A DNA stretch of 57,500 nucleotides from Levilinea saccharolytica (lineage in GTDB: Bacteria; Chloroflexota; Anaerolineae; Anaerolineales; Anaerolineaceae). Made by a program: the position numbers and the translations under genes. Below, piece by piece: positions 8,382 through 17,100 of this stretch. Position 1 is the stretch's first letter. The number at the start of each line of letters is the position of its first letter. Under the pieces are notes generated by a model, which was given only the letters and a program-made list of their open reading frames with translations, had not been told where the DNA came from and searched no databases. The stretch lies in NCBI RefSeq assembly GCF_001306035.1, contig NZ_LGCM01000014.1:1-57500 (forward strand). The letters are read 5' to 3'.

Positions 8382-8993
8382 ATGAAAACCTGGATGAAAA
8401 TTTCTCTCGGCGTGTTCGCCGGAATCACGATGATCGCCCTGACAGCCGCCTTGCTGCTGCCCACCCAGAACGTCGCAGCTGCCGCCATCGAACGGCGCGG
8501 CGGCCCCAATAACGGCCAACCCGGAAACGGCAGCGGCATTGGAAATGGCAACGGGAATGGAAACGGCACCGGCACCCCGCTGCAAAACCCTGCCGCCACT
8601 CCGCTCACCGCCGCCGAAGCGCAAGGCTTGCAGGATGCCATTTTGGAAGAATACGGCGCGCTGAATCTGTACCAGGGGGTGATGGACACCCTGGGGGCCG
8701 AGCTGCCCTTTACGCAAATCGCCCGCTCCGAGCAGCAGCACGTCAACGCCCTGCTGCGCCAGGCGCAGATCTACGGCGTGGAAGCCCCCGCCAACCCCGG
8801 GCTGGCCCAACCGGTGAGTTTTGACAGCCTGGCCGAAGCCTGTCAGGCGGGTGTGCAGGCCGAGATTGCCGACGCGGCCCTCTACGACACTTTGAAAGCC
8901 GTCACCACCCACACCAGCCTGCTGCAAGTGTACGATAACCTGCAAAGCGCCTCGTTGAACCAGCACCTGCCCGCCTTTGAGGCCTGCCAATAA
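8382..8993 (+). CDS. DUF2202 ferritin-like exported protein
   Basis: 203 residues. An N-terminal hydrophobic signal segment (about 5-35) suggests export. A Gly/Asn-rich linker follows (about 41-65, tandem GN dipeptides). Residues about 75-203 are a DUF2202 ferritin-like four-helix domain with candidate metal ligands E89/E90 in 'DAILEEYGALNLY', E117 and H120 in 'RSEQQHVNALL', and matching Glu/His in the second half. DUF2202 proteins are diiron-type helical bundles of unproven function, often extracytoplasmic. The start has TAGGAGAT upstream. It is monocistronic and ends at a strong hairpin shared with the peroxiredoxin gene. Confidence 0.8.
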   Translation: MKTWMKISLGVFAGITMIALTAALLLPTQNVAAAAIERRGGPNNGQPGNGSGIGNGNGNGNGTGTPLQNPAATPLTAAEAQGLQDAILEEYGALNLYQGVMDTLGAELPFTQIARSEQQHVNALLRQAQIYGVEAPANPGLAQPVSFDSLAEACQAGVQAEIADAALYDTLKAVTTHTSLLQVYDNLQSASLNQHLPAFEACQ

Positions 8994-9022
8994 GCTGAAA
9001 AATCCTCACAATGAATAAGAAG

Positions 9023-9045
9023 CAGCCGCCCCTTCGGGGCGGCTG
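9023..9045. terminator. Hairpin terminator between converging genes
   Basis: Perfect ten-base inverted repeat (cagccgcccc / ggggcggctg) with a three-base loop, followed by TTGT on the + strand. It lies between the 3' ends of the DUF2202 gene and the peroxiredoxin gene, so it probably stops transcription from both sides. Confidence 0.6.
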
Positions 9046-9085
9046 TTGTATGTACTCCCAGCCCATATCCAATGAAAATGATCGG

Positions 9086-9796
9086 CTAAAACGCATCCTC
9101 TGGCTTCCACTCTTTCCAGACCTTACCCACCAGGTGGGGGCCCGGGCTGAGAGTGGGTTTGCCCGGCTGCCAGCCCGAAGGCGTCACTTCGCCGGTCTTG
9201 ACCACGTGTTGGAAGGCTTTCACCTGGCGAATCAGTTCGCTGACGTTGCGCCCAACCTCGGGGGTCAATACCTCCATCGCGCGGATGTTGAAATCAGGGT
9301 CAATGATGAACCGCCCGCGGATATCCACCCCGGCGTCTTCGTCATACACCCCATACACGCTTCCAACTCGTCCGCCGGCGTCCGAAAGCAGCGGGAAAGG
9401 CACGCCGCCCGGCACCATCTTAGAGAGTTCTTCTTCCTGCCAAATTTTGTGGGAGAAACGGCTGTCGGTGCTGAGCGCGAAGATCTCCACACCCATTTCT
9501 TTCAATTCCGGATATTTGACGGCAACTGCCGACAATTCGGTCGGTCAAACAAAGGTGAAATCACCCGGATAGAAGCAAATGACGATCCATTTGCCCTTAT
9601 AGTCTGAGAGTCTCACGTTCTTAAAGCCGCCGTCCACAAACGCGGCCAGTTCAAAATCGGGAGCGGGTTTGCCCACGCGTGCAAGCATTTTCGAGACCTC
9701 CTTTCCTAAAGTTACGGTTAAAGGTTCCTGATTGGGAGCCTCCAAAGCGATGGGGCCTTTGGAGGGCTTGACACAGCCGTCTTTGGCTTCTGCCAT
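9086..9796 (-). CDS. Selenocysteine-containing peroxiredoxin (AhpC/Prx1-like), in-frame TGA at 9545-9547
   Basis: 236 residues if the TGA at 9547-9545 is read as selenocysteine (Sec84). The frame is unbroken on both sides, and the TGA falls exactly where the peroxidatic Cys belongs: '[18 protein letters not shown]', against the family signature FYP.DFTFVCPTE. The downstream half is fully conserved ([25 protein letters not shown]). It would reduce peroxides through a selenolate. The usual resolving Cys in 'GEVCP.GW' is Thr here (GEVTPSGW), and no Cys remains after Sec, so it would act as a one-Sec enzyme needing an external thiol. A SECIS-like hairpin follows the TGA. Two starts have strong Shine-Dalgarno sites: 9796 (AAAAGGAGG) and 9688 (AAAGGAGG; this would place Sec at residue 48, the usual position). 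The alternative, a nonsense mutation or sequencing error, would have to hit this one codon by chance. Confidence 0.85.
9516..9535 (-). promoter_or_regulatory. Candidate bacterial SECIS element
   Basis: On the minus strand, 12 bases after the TGA, the RNA can fold as UUG-U-CGGC-[AGUU]-GCCG-U-CAA. This gives a three- plus four-base-pair stem with one U-U mismatch and a four-base loop with G in second place. A G in the first two loop positions, about 16-37 bases from UGA, is the known bacterial SECIS pattern for SelB binding. An alternative stem, CCGAC/GTCGG starting directly after the TGA, is mutually exclusive with it. Confidence 0.6.
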
Positions 9797-9843
9797 ACTG
9801 CCTCCTTTTGGGTCAAGCTGGATATGGGGGGTGTCCTTTATTG

Positions 9844-9872
9844 ATTATAGCAAGGTTTCCAAATCAAAACAA
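9844..9872 (-). promoter_or_regulatory. Sigma-70-type promoter of the peroxiredoxin gene
   Basis: Minus strand TTGTTT (9872-9867), 17-base spacer, TATAAT (9849-9844). Transcription would begin near 9837, about 40 bases before the ATG at 9796. Confidence 0.55.
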
Positions 9873-9986
9873 ATGGAACAGAGCTAAATTTCCCCCAAAT
9901 TATCAGGTAATTTTCCAACATACAGGCTGGCCTGCGCCCGCCAAAACGGGTACAATCCACAAATCCCCCTTTTTGGAGCCGTCCCC

Positions 9987-10982
9987 ATGCCCCTCCCCTG
10001 GACCCAACCGCAGTGGCTGGAAGAAGCACAAGATTGGATTCGCCAACAGGCTGACCGCCTGGGGCTGTCTTTGCTGACGCCCATCCGCCAGGAGCATGTG
10101 CGCCCCTGGTCCACGGTGCTGACTGCCGAAAGCCAGCGAGGCAGGCTGTTTTTCAAGGCCAGCGCGCCTTATCTGGCCCACGAGGCGGCCCTCACCCAGG
10201 CGCTTGCCGCATGGCGGCCCGACTGCATGCTGCCGGTGTTGGCCGCCGATGTGGAGCGCGGCTGGCTGCTGCTGCCGGATGCGGGCACACCCCTGCGCGC
10301 CCACCTGCACACCCCGGCTGACCTGCGCCGCTGGGAAGACCTTCTGCCGCTCTTTGCTGAAGTGCAAATGGAACTGGCTGCCCGCGCCGCCGACCTGCTG
10401 CGCCTGGGCATTTTTGACCGCCGCCCCGTCCGCCTGGCCGCGGATACCGCCGCCCTGCTGGAAGACGGCGGCGCGCTGATCACCGGCGGCGAAGACAGCC
10501 TGACCCATGAGCAGGTCGCGCGCCTGCGCCAGCGTCTGCCCGCCCTGGGCGCCCTGTGCGCCGAGCTGGCCGCCAGCGGGCTGCCCGACACGCTGCACCA
10601 CGATGATTTTCACGATGCCAACATCTTCGTGCACAGCCAGGGCTGCTGGTTCACCGACTGGGGTGAAAGCGCCCTGGCTCACCCCTTCTTTTCGCTGCTG
10701 GTGACTCTGCGCAGTGTGGAAAACCGCCTGGGGCTGCTGCCCAGCGCGCCGGAATGTGTGCGCATGCGCGACGCCTATTTGGAAGCCTGGAGCGGTTTTG
10801 CCCCCCGCCCGGCCTTGCTGGAAATTTTTGCCCTCTCACAGCGCGCCGCCATGCCCGCCCGCGCCCTCACCTGGCATTGGGTCATCCGCCACCTGCCGGC
10901 TGACCTCGTGCCCGAATATCAAGATGCGGTTCCGGCCTACCTGGGCGAATTTTTAGCGCTGGAAGAAACTCACACGAATTAA
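9987..10982 (+). CDS. Aminoglycoside phosphotransferase (APH)-family kinase
   Basis: 331 residues with the protein-kinase-like APH fold. The catalytic loop 'HHDDFHDANIF' (base D207, N212) and the metal-binding 'DWG' (D224) are intact, so it should be an active kinase. The N-terminal lobe has a recognisable nucleotide-site Lys in 'RLFFKASA'. The family phosphorylates aminoglycosides, choline, homoserine, sugars and many other small molecules, and this member's substrate cannot be read from sequence or context. It is a single gene on its strand, with nine bases separating its 3' end from the converging modA-like gene. A resistance function should not be assumed. Confidence 0.8.
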   Translation: MPLPWTQPQWLEEAQDWIRQQADRLGLSLLTPIRQEHVRPWSTVLTAESQRGRLFFKASAPYLAHEAALTQALAAWRPDCMLPVLAADVERGWLLLPDAGTPLRAHLHTPADLRRWEDLLPLFAEVQMELAARAADLLRLGIFDRRPVRLAADTAALLEDGGALITGGEDSLTHEQVARLRQRLPALGALCAELAASGLPDTLHHDDFHDANIFVHSQGCWFTDWGESALAHPFFSLLVTLRSVENRLGLLPSAPECVRMRDAYLEAWSGFAPRPALLEIFALSQRAAMPARALTWHWVIRHLPADLVPEYQDAVPAYLGEFLALEETHTN

Positions 10983-10991
10983 ACGGCGGCC

Positions 10992-11783
10992 TTATTCCCC
11001 GGCCAGAAAGCCGTATTTGGCCAGAATCTGCTGCCCCTCGGGGGAACGCACCAGCGCAGCAAATTCTGCGGCCAAAGCCGGATCCGCGGCATCCTTCAGC
11101 ACGGCGATGGGGTACACCGCGGTGACGTTGAGCGCCTCAGGAATCTGGAACTGCACCACCTGTGCAGCGGCTGACTGTGAAAGGTCGCTGGCATACACAA
11201 TCCCCGCGTCCGCCTCGCCCAAAATCACCTTGGTCAGCACGGCCTTGACGGTGCTCTCATACGACACCACATTCTGAATCACCCTGGCCTGAAAATCCGC
11301 CCCAAAATCCCCGTCCTGACTGGCTTTTTCCAAAAATTCCAGGGTGTATTGACCCACCGGAGCCTCGGCCGCGGCCAAAACCAGCTTGACGCCCGGGCGC
11401 GCCAGGTCTTGCAGGCTTTGCAGCCCCGCCGGGTTTTTCAGCGGCGCGATCACCACCAGCCGGTTGCGCGCAAAGACAGCCGATCCGCTTTCTGCCACCC
11501 GTCCGGCCTCGGCTGCAGCCGTCATCTGCTGCATATTGGCGCTGGCAAACACATCCGCCTGCGCCCCGCTGACAATTTGCTGGGCCAGCTGCGACGAAGC
11601 CGCAAAGCTGAACTGCATACGCACGCCGGGATGCAGGGCTTCAAAACGAGCGCCAATTTCCCCAAACGGCTCGGTCAAAGAAGCCGCCGCCAAGACGGTG
11701 AGTTCCTGCGCCGACGCCGGTGGGGTCGCGCACGCCGATAATAATCCCAGCAAGATCAAAAAGATGAAACCTGCTCGCCGCAT
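10992..11783 (-). CDS. modA: ModA-type molybdate/tungstate-binding lipoprotein (orphan)
   Basis: 263 residues from the ATG at 11783, which has AGGAGA eight bases upstream; the longer frame from 11840 begins inside a palindrome. Lipobox LSAC gives a lipid-anchored binding protein. The ModA motifs 'LTVLAAASLTEPF', 'FSFAASSQLAQQI', 'GAQADVFASAN', 'LVLAAAEAPVGQYT' and 'GEADAGIVYASDL' are all present, so it should capture molybdate or a related oxyanion for an ABC importer. No modB or modC lies in the window, so it must work with a permease encoded elsewhere or have another role. It converges on the APH-family gene. Confidence 0.85.
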   Translation of the reverse strand: MRRAGFIFLILLGLLSACATPPASAQELTVLAAASLTEPFGEIGARFEALHPGVRMQFSFAASSQLAQQIVSGAQADVFASANMQQMTAAAEAGRVAESGSAVFARNRLVVIAPLKNPAGLQSLQDLARPGVKLVLAAAEAPVGQYTLEFLEKASQDGDFGADFQARVIQNVVSYESTVKAVLTKVILGEADAGIVYASDLSQSAAAQVVQFQIPEALNVTAVYPIAVLKDAADPALAAEFAALVRSPEGQQILAKYGFLAGE

Positions 11784-11829
11784 CACGCGTTTCTCCTGGT
11801 TCGCTGCATGGGTGGGATGGATAAATCGC

Positions 11830-11854
11830 TTTATACTCATTTTATGAGTATAAA
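11830..11854. promoter_or_regulatory. Perfect 11-bp palindrome in modA / glycerate kinase intergenic region
   Basis: TTTATACTCAT - TTT - ATGAGTATAAA: two eleven-base arms with a three-base spacer. It lies between the divergent modA-like and glycerate 2-kinase genes. Each arm includes a TATACT sequence that could act as a -10 box, so a dimeric regulator bound here could control either gene. It is not a clear match to the ModE consensus I remember. Confidence 0.5.
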
Positions 11855-11939
11855 GATTATATCACGCCTGCCGCAGTGAGGTTTGCGTCTGCCGAAAAAG
11901 CGGTAGAATGAGGACATCGCCAAAAAAGCAAAGGCCCCC

Positions 11940-13307
11940 ATGAACCCCGACTCCCTGCTCACCCACACCCTGCGCGCCCACCCCCACGGATCGCAAATCA
12001 CAGCAGTGATGGCCGCGGCCCTGCAGGCCGTGGATCCCTACGCCGCCGTGCAGCGCGCCCTGACCCTGCAAGACAGCCAACTGTGCCTGCACGGGCAAAC
12101 CTGGAACCTGGATGATTTTGAACGGGTTTTTCTGACAGCTTTTGGCAAGGCGGCTTATCCTATGAGCCTGGCGGCAGAAGCGGTGCTTGGCCCGCGGCTG
12201 ACCGCCGGAGAGGCCGTCACCAAAGACGGCCATCTGCCCCCCCAAAACCAACTGCGCCGCACCCGTCTGCACCTGGCCGGGCACCCCGTCCCGGATGAAC
12301 GCAGTCTGCAGGCCGCCCAGGCGGTGCTGGCCTTGCTCGATTCGGCCGGCCCGCGCGATTTGGTCCTGTGTCTGATCTCCGGCGGCGGCTCGGCCCTGCT
12401 CACCGCCCCCGTCCCCGGCGTGGGGCTGGGTGATCTGCAAACCCTCACCCAACTGCTGCTGCGCTCCGGCGCGCCCATTCAAGACATCAACACCCTGCGC
12501 AAGCACCTCGACCAGGTGAAAGGCGGGCGGCTGGCCCAGCGCGCCGCACCCGCGCCCATCCTCAGCCTGATCCTCTCAGATGTGATCGGCGACCCCCTGG
12601 ATGTGATCGCCTCCGGCCCCACCGTCCCCGACCCCAGCACCTATGCCGACGCCTGGGGCATCCTCCAGCGTTACGGACTGCAAGCTGCCCTGCCCGGCGG
12701 ACTGCGCGCCTATCTGCAAGCCGGTCTGGCTGGAAAAATCCCCGACACACCCAAACCCCAAGACCCGCTGTTTGCCCGCACCCAAACCGCGGTCATCGCC
12801 AGCCTGCCCCAGGCCGCCCAGGCCGCCGCGCAGTGCGCCCAGGGGTTCGGCTTTCACACGGCGGTGCTCACCACCTGCCTGCAAGGGGAAGCGGCTCAGG
12901 CGGGGCGCTTTTTGGCTGCCGTCGCCCGGCAGGTGCGCACCGATGGTCAGCCGCTGCCCGCCCCAGCCTGCCTCATCGCGGGCGGCGAAACCACCGTCAC
13001 CGTGCGCGGGGACGGGTTGGGCGGGCGCAACCAGGAACTGGTGCTGGGCGCGGTGGCAGACCTGGCCGGGCTGCCCGACGTGTGCCTGATCAGCCTGGCC
13101 ACCGACGGCGGCGACGGCCCCTCCCCGGCGGCGGGGGCCGCGGCCAGCGGCGAAAGCCTGGCGCGCGCCCAGGCCCTGGGGCTGAACCCCGCGGACTTTT
13201 TGGAGCGCAGCGATTCGTTTGCCTTCTTTAGCGCGCTGGATGATTTACTTTTGACCGGGCCCACCCAAACCAACGTCAACGATCTGACTTTTGTATTCGT
13301 TTTCTAG
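11940..13307 (+). CDS. Glycerate 2-kinase (GckA/TtuD, MOFRL family)
   Basis: 455 residues. The DUF4147 N-terminal domain carries 'LCLISGGGSALL' (near 143) and 'INTLRKHLDQVKGGRLA' with the conserved Lys and Arg. The MOFRL C-terminal domain carries 'IAGGETTVTVRGDGLGGRNQELVL' split over its core, and 'SLATDGGDGPSPAAGA'. The family phosphorylates glycerate to 2-phosphoglycerate with ATP, feeding glycolysis from serine, glyoxylate or sugar-acid breakdown. Length and motifs are normal. The Shine-Dalgarno site is weak (AAAGG). It is preceded by the palindrome at 11830-11854 and followed 59 bases later by a methyltransferase gene. Confidence 0.9.
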   Translation: MNPDSLLTHTLRAHPHGSQITAVMAAALQAVDPYAAVQRALTLQDSQLCLHGQTWNLDDFERVFLTAFGKAAYPMSLAAEAVLGPRLTAGEAVTKDGHLPPQNQLRRTRLHLAGHPVPDERSLQAAQAVLALLDSAGPRDLVLCLISGGGSALLTAPVPGVGLGDLQTLTQLLLRSGAPIQDINTLRKHLDQVKGGRLAQRAAPAPILSLILSDVIGDPLDVIASGPTVPDPSTYADAWGILQRYGLQAALPGGLRAYLQAGLAGKIPDTPKPQDPLFARTQTAVIASLPQAAQAAAQCAQGFGFHTAVLTTCLQGEAAQAGRFLAAVARQVRTDGQPLPAPACLIAGGETTVTVRGDGLGGRNQELVLGAVADLAGLPDVCLISLATDGGDGPSPAAGAAASGESLARAQALGLNPADFLERSDSFAFFSALDDLLLTGPTQTNVNDLTFVFVF

Positions 13308-13366
13308 GTGTTTTCAGATACAATTACAATATCGGAGTTTTTCCACCCCGCTCAGGAGCTCATGGT

Positions 13367-14104
13367 ATGTCCCCCCTCAAAAGCCGCATAGATTATAACC
13401 AGATCGCTTTTGACTACGCCCGCCACCGCCGCGTTCACCCCGAAATCATCAGCGAACTGGTCACGGCCGCCAACATCAACAGCAAAACCCGCGTTCTCGA
13501 AGTCGGCTGCGGCACAGGAAATTACATCAACACCCTCCAGGAAATCACCCGCTGCCGGTCCTGGGGGATTGATCCGCACGAACAAATGCTGTCCATCGCC
13601 CGCGAAAGCAACCCCAATGTCACCCATCTCAGCGGATCCGCCGAAAACCTGGATTTTCCCCCGGAATCGTTTGACCTGGTCTTCTCGGTGGACGTGATTC
13701 ATCATGTGAATGACCGTGAAAAGCATTATCAGGAAGCTTACCGGGTGCTGGCCAAAGGCGGCCGCATCTGCACCGCCACCGATTCCGAAGAGATCATCCG
13801 CAACCGTATGCCCATGACTGTGTATTTCCCCGAAACGGTCGAGGTGGAGCTGAAGCGTTACCCGCGCATCGCCGATCTGCGCGAATACATGCGCGCGGCG
13901 GGCTTTACCTCCCTCTCCGAAACGCTGGTCTCATACCGCTACACTCTGACGGATGCGGGCCGCTACCGCGACAAGGCCTTTTCGGCCCTGCACCTGATCT
14001 CCGACGAAGCTTTCCAACGCGGCATGGAACGCCTGGAGCGCGACCTCCAACGCGGGCCGATCACAGGCGTATCGCGTTACATCTTGTGTTGGGCGGTGCG
14101 TTGA
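13367..14104 (+). CDS. Class I SAM-dependent methyltransferase
   Basis: 245 residues. 'INQIAFDYARHRRVHPE'-like opening, then motif I 'VLEVGCGTGNYINTL', strand-2 acidic end 'GIDPHEQML', and 'SFDLVFSVDVIHHV' plus 'RVLAKGGRICTAT', which place it in the Methyltransf_11/25 group. The start at 13367 has AGGAG eight bases upstream; the ATG at 13362 is in another frame and ends quickly. The 3' end is four bases from the converging HD-GYP gene. Substrate unknown. Confidence 0.85.
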   Translation: MSPLKSRIDYNQIAFDYARHRRVHPEIISELVTAANINSKTRVLEVGCGTGNYINTLQEITRCRSWGIDPHEQMLSIARESNPNVTHLSGSAENLDFPPESFDLVFSVDVIHHVNDREKHYQEAYRVLAKGGRICTATDSEEIIRNRMPMTVYFPETVEVELKRYPRIADLREYMRAAGFTSLSETLVSYRYTLTDAGRYRDKAFSALHLISDEAFQRGMERLERDLQRGPITGVSRYILCWAVR

Positions 14105-14108
14105 CCCC

Positions 14109-17100
14109 CTAAATGATTTTGGTCAACAAAGCCAGCGGGTCGGCCATCATTTGCGGGTCCGGCCCGCTTTCGTCTGTAAACGCTTGCTGTTCCAGCAGTT
14201 CCAGGAAAACCTGCACCACTTTGGGGTCAAAATGCTTGCCACTTTGCTCGCGGATGTATTCAATGACCTTTTCTTCGGGCCAGGCCGGGCGGTAGGGACG
14301 GTCGGAGCGCAGCGCATCCCACACATCCACCACCGAGAAAATCCGCGCCGCCAGGGGGATGGCTTCGCCCGCCAGCCCTTCGGGGTAGCCGCTGCCGTCC
14401 CAATGTTCATGATGATAATGGGGGATATCCAGAGCCGACTGTAAGAAGGTGATCGGCCGCAGCAGTTGGTAGGCATACACGGGATGCTGGCGCATGATCT
14501 CCCATTCCATCGTGGAAAGCATGCCCTGCTTCAAGAGCACGCTGTCGGCGATGGCCATCTTGCCGATGTCATGCAGCAGCGCCCCGCGCCAGATGGGGCT
14601 CAGCTCTTCCTCCGCCACCCCCATCGCGCGCGACAGGCGCAGCGTCCAGTTGGCCACACGCAAGCTGTGACCCTGGGTTTCTTTATCGCGCAAATCCAAG
14701 GCCGCCGACCAGCCTTGAATGGTGGCCTGGTAAGCCTCAGAAAGCTCCTCGTTGGAGTGCATCAGGGATTGAATCAGCTCGCTGCGGTCCAGTGCCAAAG
14801 CCACCTGCCGCGCCAGGGATTCCAGGAATTCCGTCCATTCGGGCGTGGGCAGCTGCCGCTGGCGGTGGAAGGTCTCCAGCACACCTTTGATCGAATTTTT
14901 GACGATCAGCGGCACAGCATAGTAAGAGCGGAAGTTTTCCACCTCAATCCAGATCGGCTCCTGCACATGCCCCTCGGAGCGCAGCAGATCGGGGATTTGG
15001 ACCGTCCTGCGTTCCAGCACAGCGCGCCCGCCCTCGCCCTGACCCAGGCGTAGAGCCACATTTTGGAAGGAGGGGTCGCGGAACCCCGTGCCCGCCGCAT
15101 AGCGCAGCAGCCCCGCTTCCGGCTCGAACAGCAGGATATCGGCCGCATCCGCCTGCCCCTGGGAGACAATTTGCTCCATGAGGGCATCCAGGGTCTGGTT
15201 GAGGTCGGGCGTGGCGCTGATGGTGGCGCTGATGGTGCGCAGCAGGCTCAGGCGCTGCAGGCGGCTCTCGGTCTGCTCCGCCAGAGTGGCGCGCTGAATG
15301 GCGCTGGCAGCCAGATCGGCGATAGCGCGCAGCAGCTGAAAATCTTCGCCGCGCACGGTGTGGCGCCCGCCGATGAAGAGCGCGCCGATGGGGTTGCCCT
15401 CGGCCAGCAGCGGAACCAGGGCCACCGCGCGCATCTCCGCCGCCGCTTCCGGCAGCAGCATGCGGGCGGCGTCGGTCTGCACCTGATTGCTCAAGTACGC
15501 CTTGCCGGTGAGAATCACGTTGCCGATGGCGGATTCATTCAGCGGCATGCGCACGCCGGTCAGGCGCTCGGCCTGGGCGCCGCGGGCCAGTTCAATCACC
15601 ACCTCGGATGAGAAGGCGTCCAACAGGGCCACGGCCACAATATCGGCCTCAATCAGCACCAAAATCTCATCCAGCAGGGTGGTCAGTGTTTCGGCGCGCG
15701 TGGGTGTCTCGCGCAGGGCAAAGGCCATGGCCGCCAGGCTTTCGCGCTGGCGCTGGCCCAGCTTGCGCTCGGTGATATCCTGCAAGGTGCAGTCAAAGCA
15801 CACCGGCAGGCCGGTTTCATCGTCATACAGCACCTTGGCGTTCACCAACCCCCAGAAGGTGCTGCCGTCGCGCCGCCGCAGCAGCAGTTCCACACCGGTC
15901 ACCGCCCCTTCGGCCAGCATGCGGTCTGAGAAGGCCTTGCGCTCCTGCGGCTGCGCATACAGGTCGCAGGTGTGCACCTGACGGGCTTCTTCTTCACTGC
16001 GAAAGCCGAACATCTGGCGCAGGGCCGGGTTGGTCGTCAGGAAGGATCCTTCTGGCCCGGGGGTGGTGCGGTACACCCCCACGGGGATATTCTCCACCAG
16101 GGTACGGTAGTGCTCCTCGCTGTCGCGCAGCATCTCTTCGGTGCGTTTGCGTTCGATCACCAGGGCGATCTGGCGCGAGACGAAGGTCAAAATGTCCTGA
16201 TCGCGCTCGGTGTAACGCAGATTATGCTGGTAGGTTTGCACCACCAAAGCCCCCAGGATTTTGCCGTCCCCACGGCGCAAGGGCACGCCCAGCCAATCCA
16301 CCGAATCGGCGCCCTTTTGTTCCACCTCGCCCGCGGCCACCAACTGGTCAAAGACTTCGGGGGTAGCCAGCAACGCGCGGCCGGAGCGCAGCACATATTC
16401 GGTCAGTCCGCGGCGGATGCGCTGCGGTTCGGGGGTGCTGTCAAATTCATCCACAAAGTAGGGGAAGTAGATCTGCTCGCTTTCCTCATCCAACAAGGCG
16501 ATGTAGAAATTGTCCGCTGGAATCAGGTCGCTGACGATGGTATGCACCGCGAAGTAGAGCTGATCCAGGTTTTCCACCAGGTTCACCGTCTCGGAAATGC
16601 GGTACAAAGTTTGTTCCAACTGCTCGGCCCGTTTGCGCTCGCTGACATCGCTGAGCGAAATTTGCAGAGCCGGCCGGCCCTGGTAATCAATGGGCATCAC
16701 CACCAGCTCTACCCAGGCCTCATTCGGCGCCAAAAAGGCTTTGCGGCGCGAAGGCGGCCCATCCGCTTCTGCTTCCGGCTCCCCCTTTTCGCCAAAGCTG
16801 CGCGATACCCACATTTCCCGCCGCAGATGATAGCCGCCGTCCAGCAAGTCCAACGCCTGGCGGAAAATATCCACACGCGCATCCAGAGGCAGGTCTAACC
16901 GCGCCAGAATTTCATCCGCGGAAATCTGGCTGACATCCTCGCGGAACAAACGCGCACGCACAATGGCGGCCTGGTTGGCAAACACCACCCGCCCGGCCTG
17001 CAGGATGACCATCTCCTGCGGCGACTGATCTACCAGGGCCTGATAGGCTTCTTCGGCCAGCTTGCGATCGGTGATATCCTGTCCGCCGCCGTAAAACAGC

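Noticed and set aside
8513-8575. Short tandem repeat (GN-coding) as a mobile or CRISPR-like repeat
   Set aside because: It is an in-frame Gly/Asn linker within the DUF2202 gene, with no spacer structure.
9086-9796. Peroxiredoxin as a pseudogene broken by a nonsense codon
   Set aside because: The stop is TGA, sits at the catalytic Cys, the flanks are intact and in frame, and a SECIS-like hairpin follows. Selenocysteine explains all of this better.
9987-10982. Antibiotic resistance aminoglycoside kinase
   Set aside because: Only the general APH fold is visible. The family has many metabolic members and nothing in the context points to resistance.
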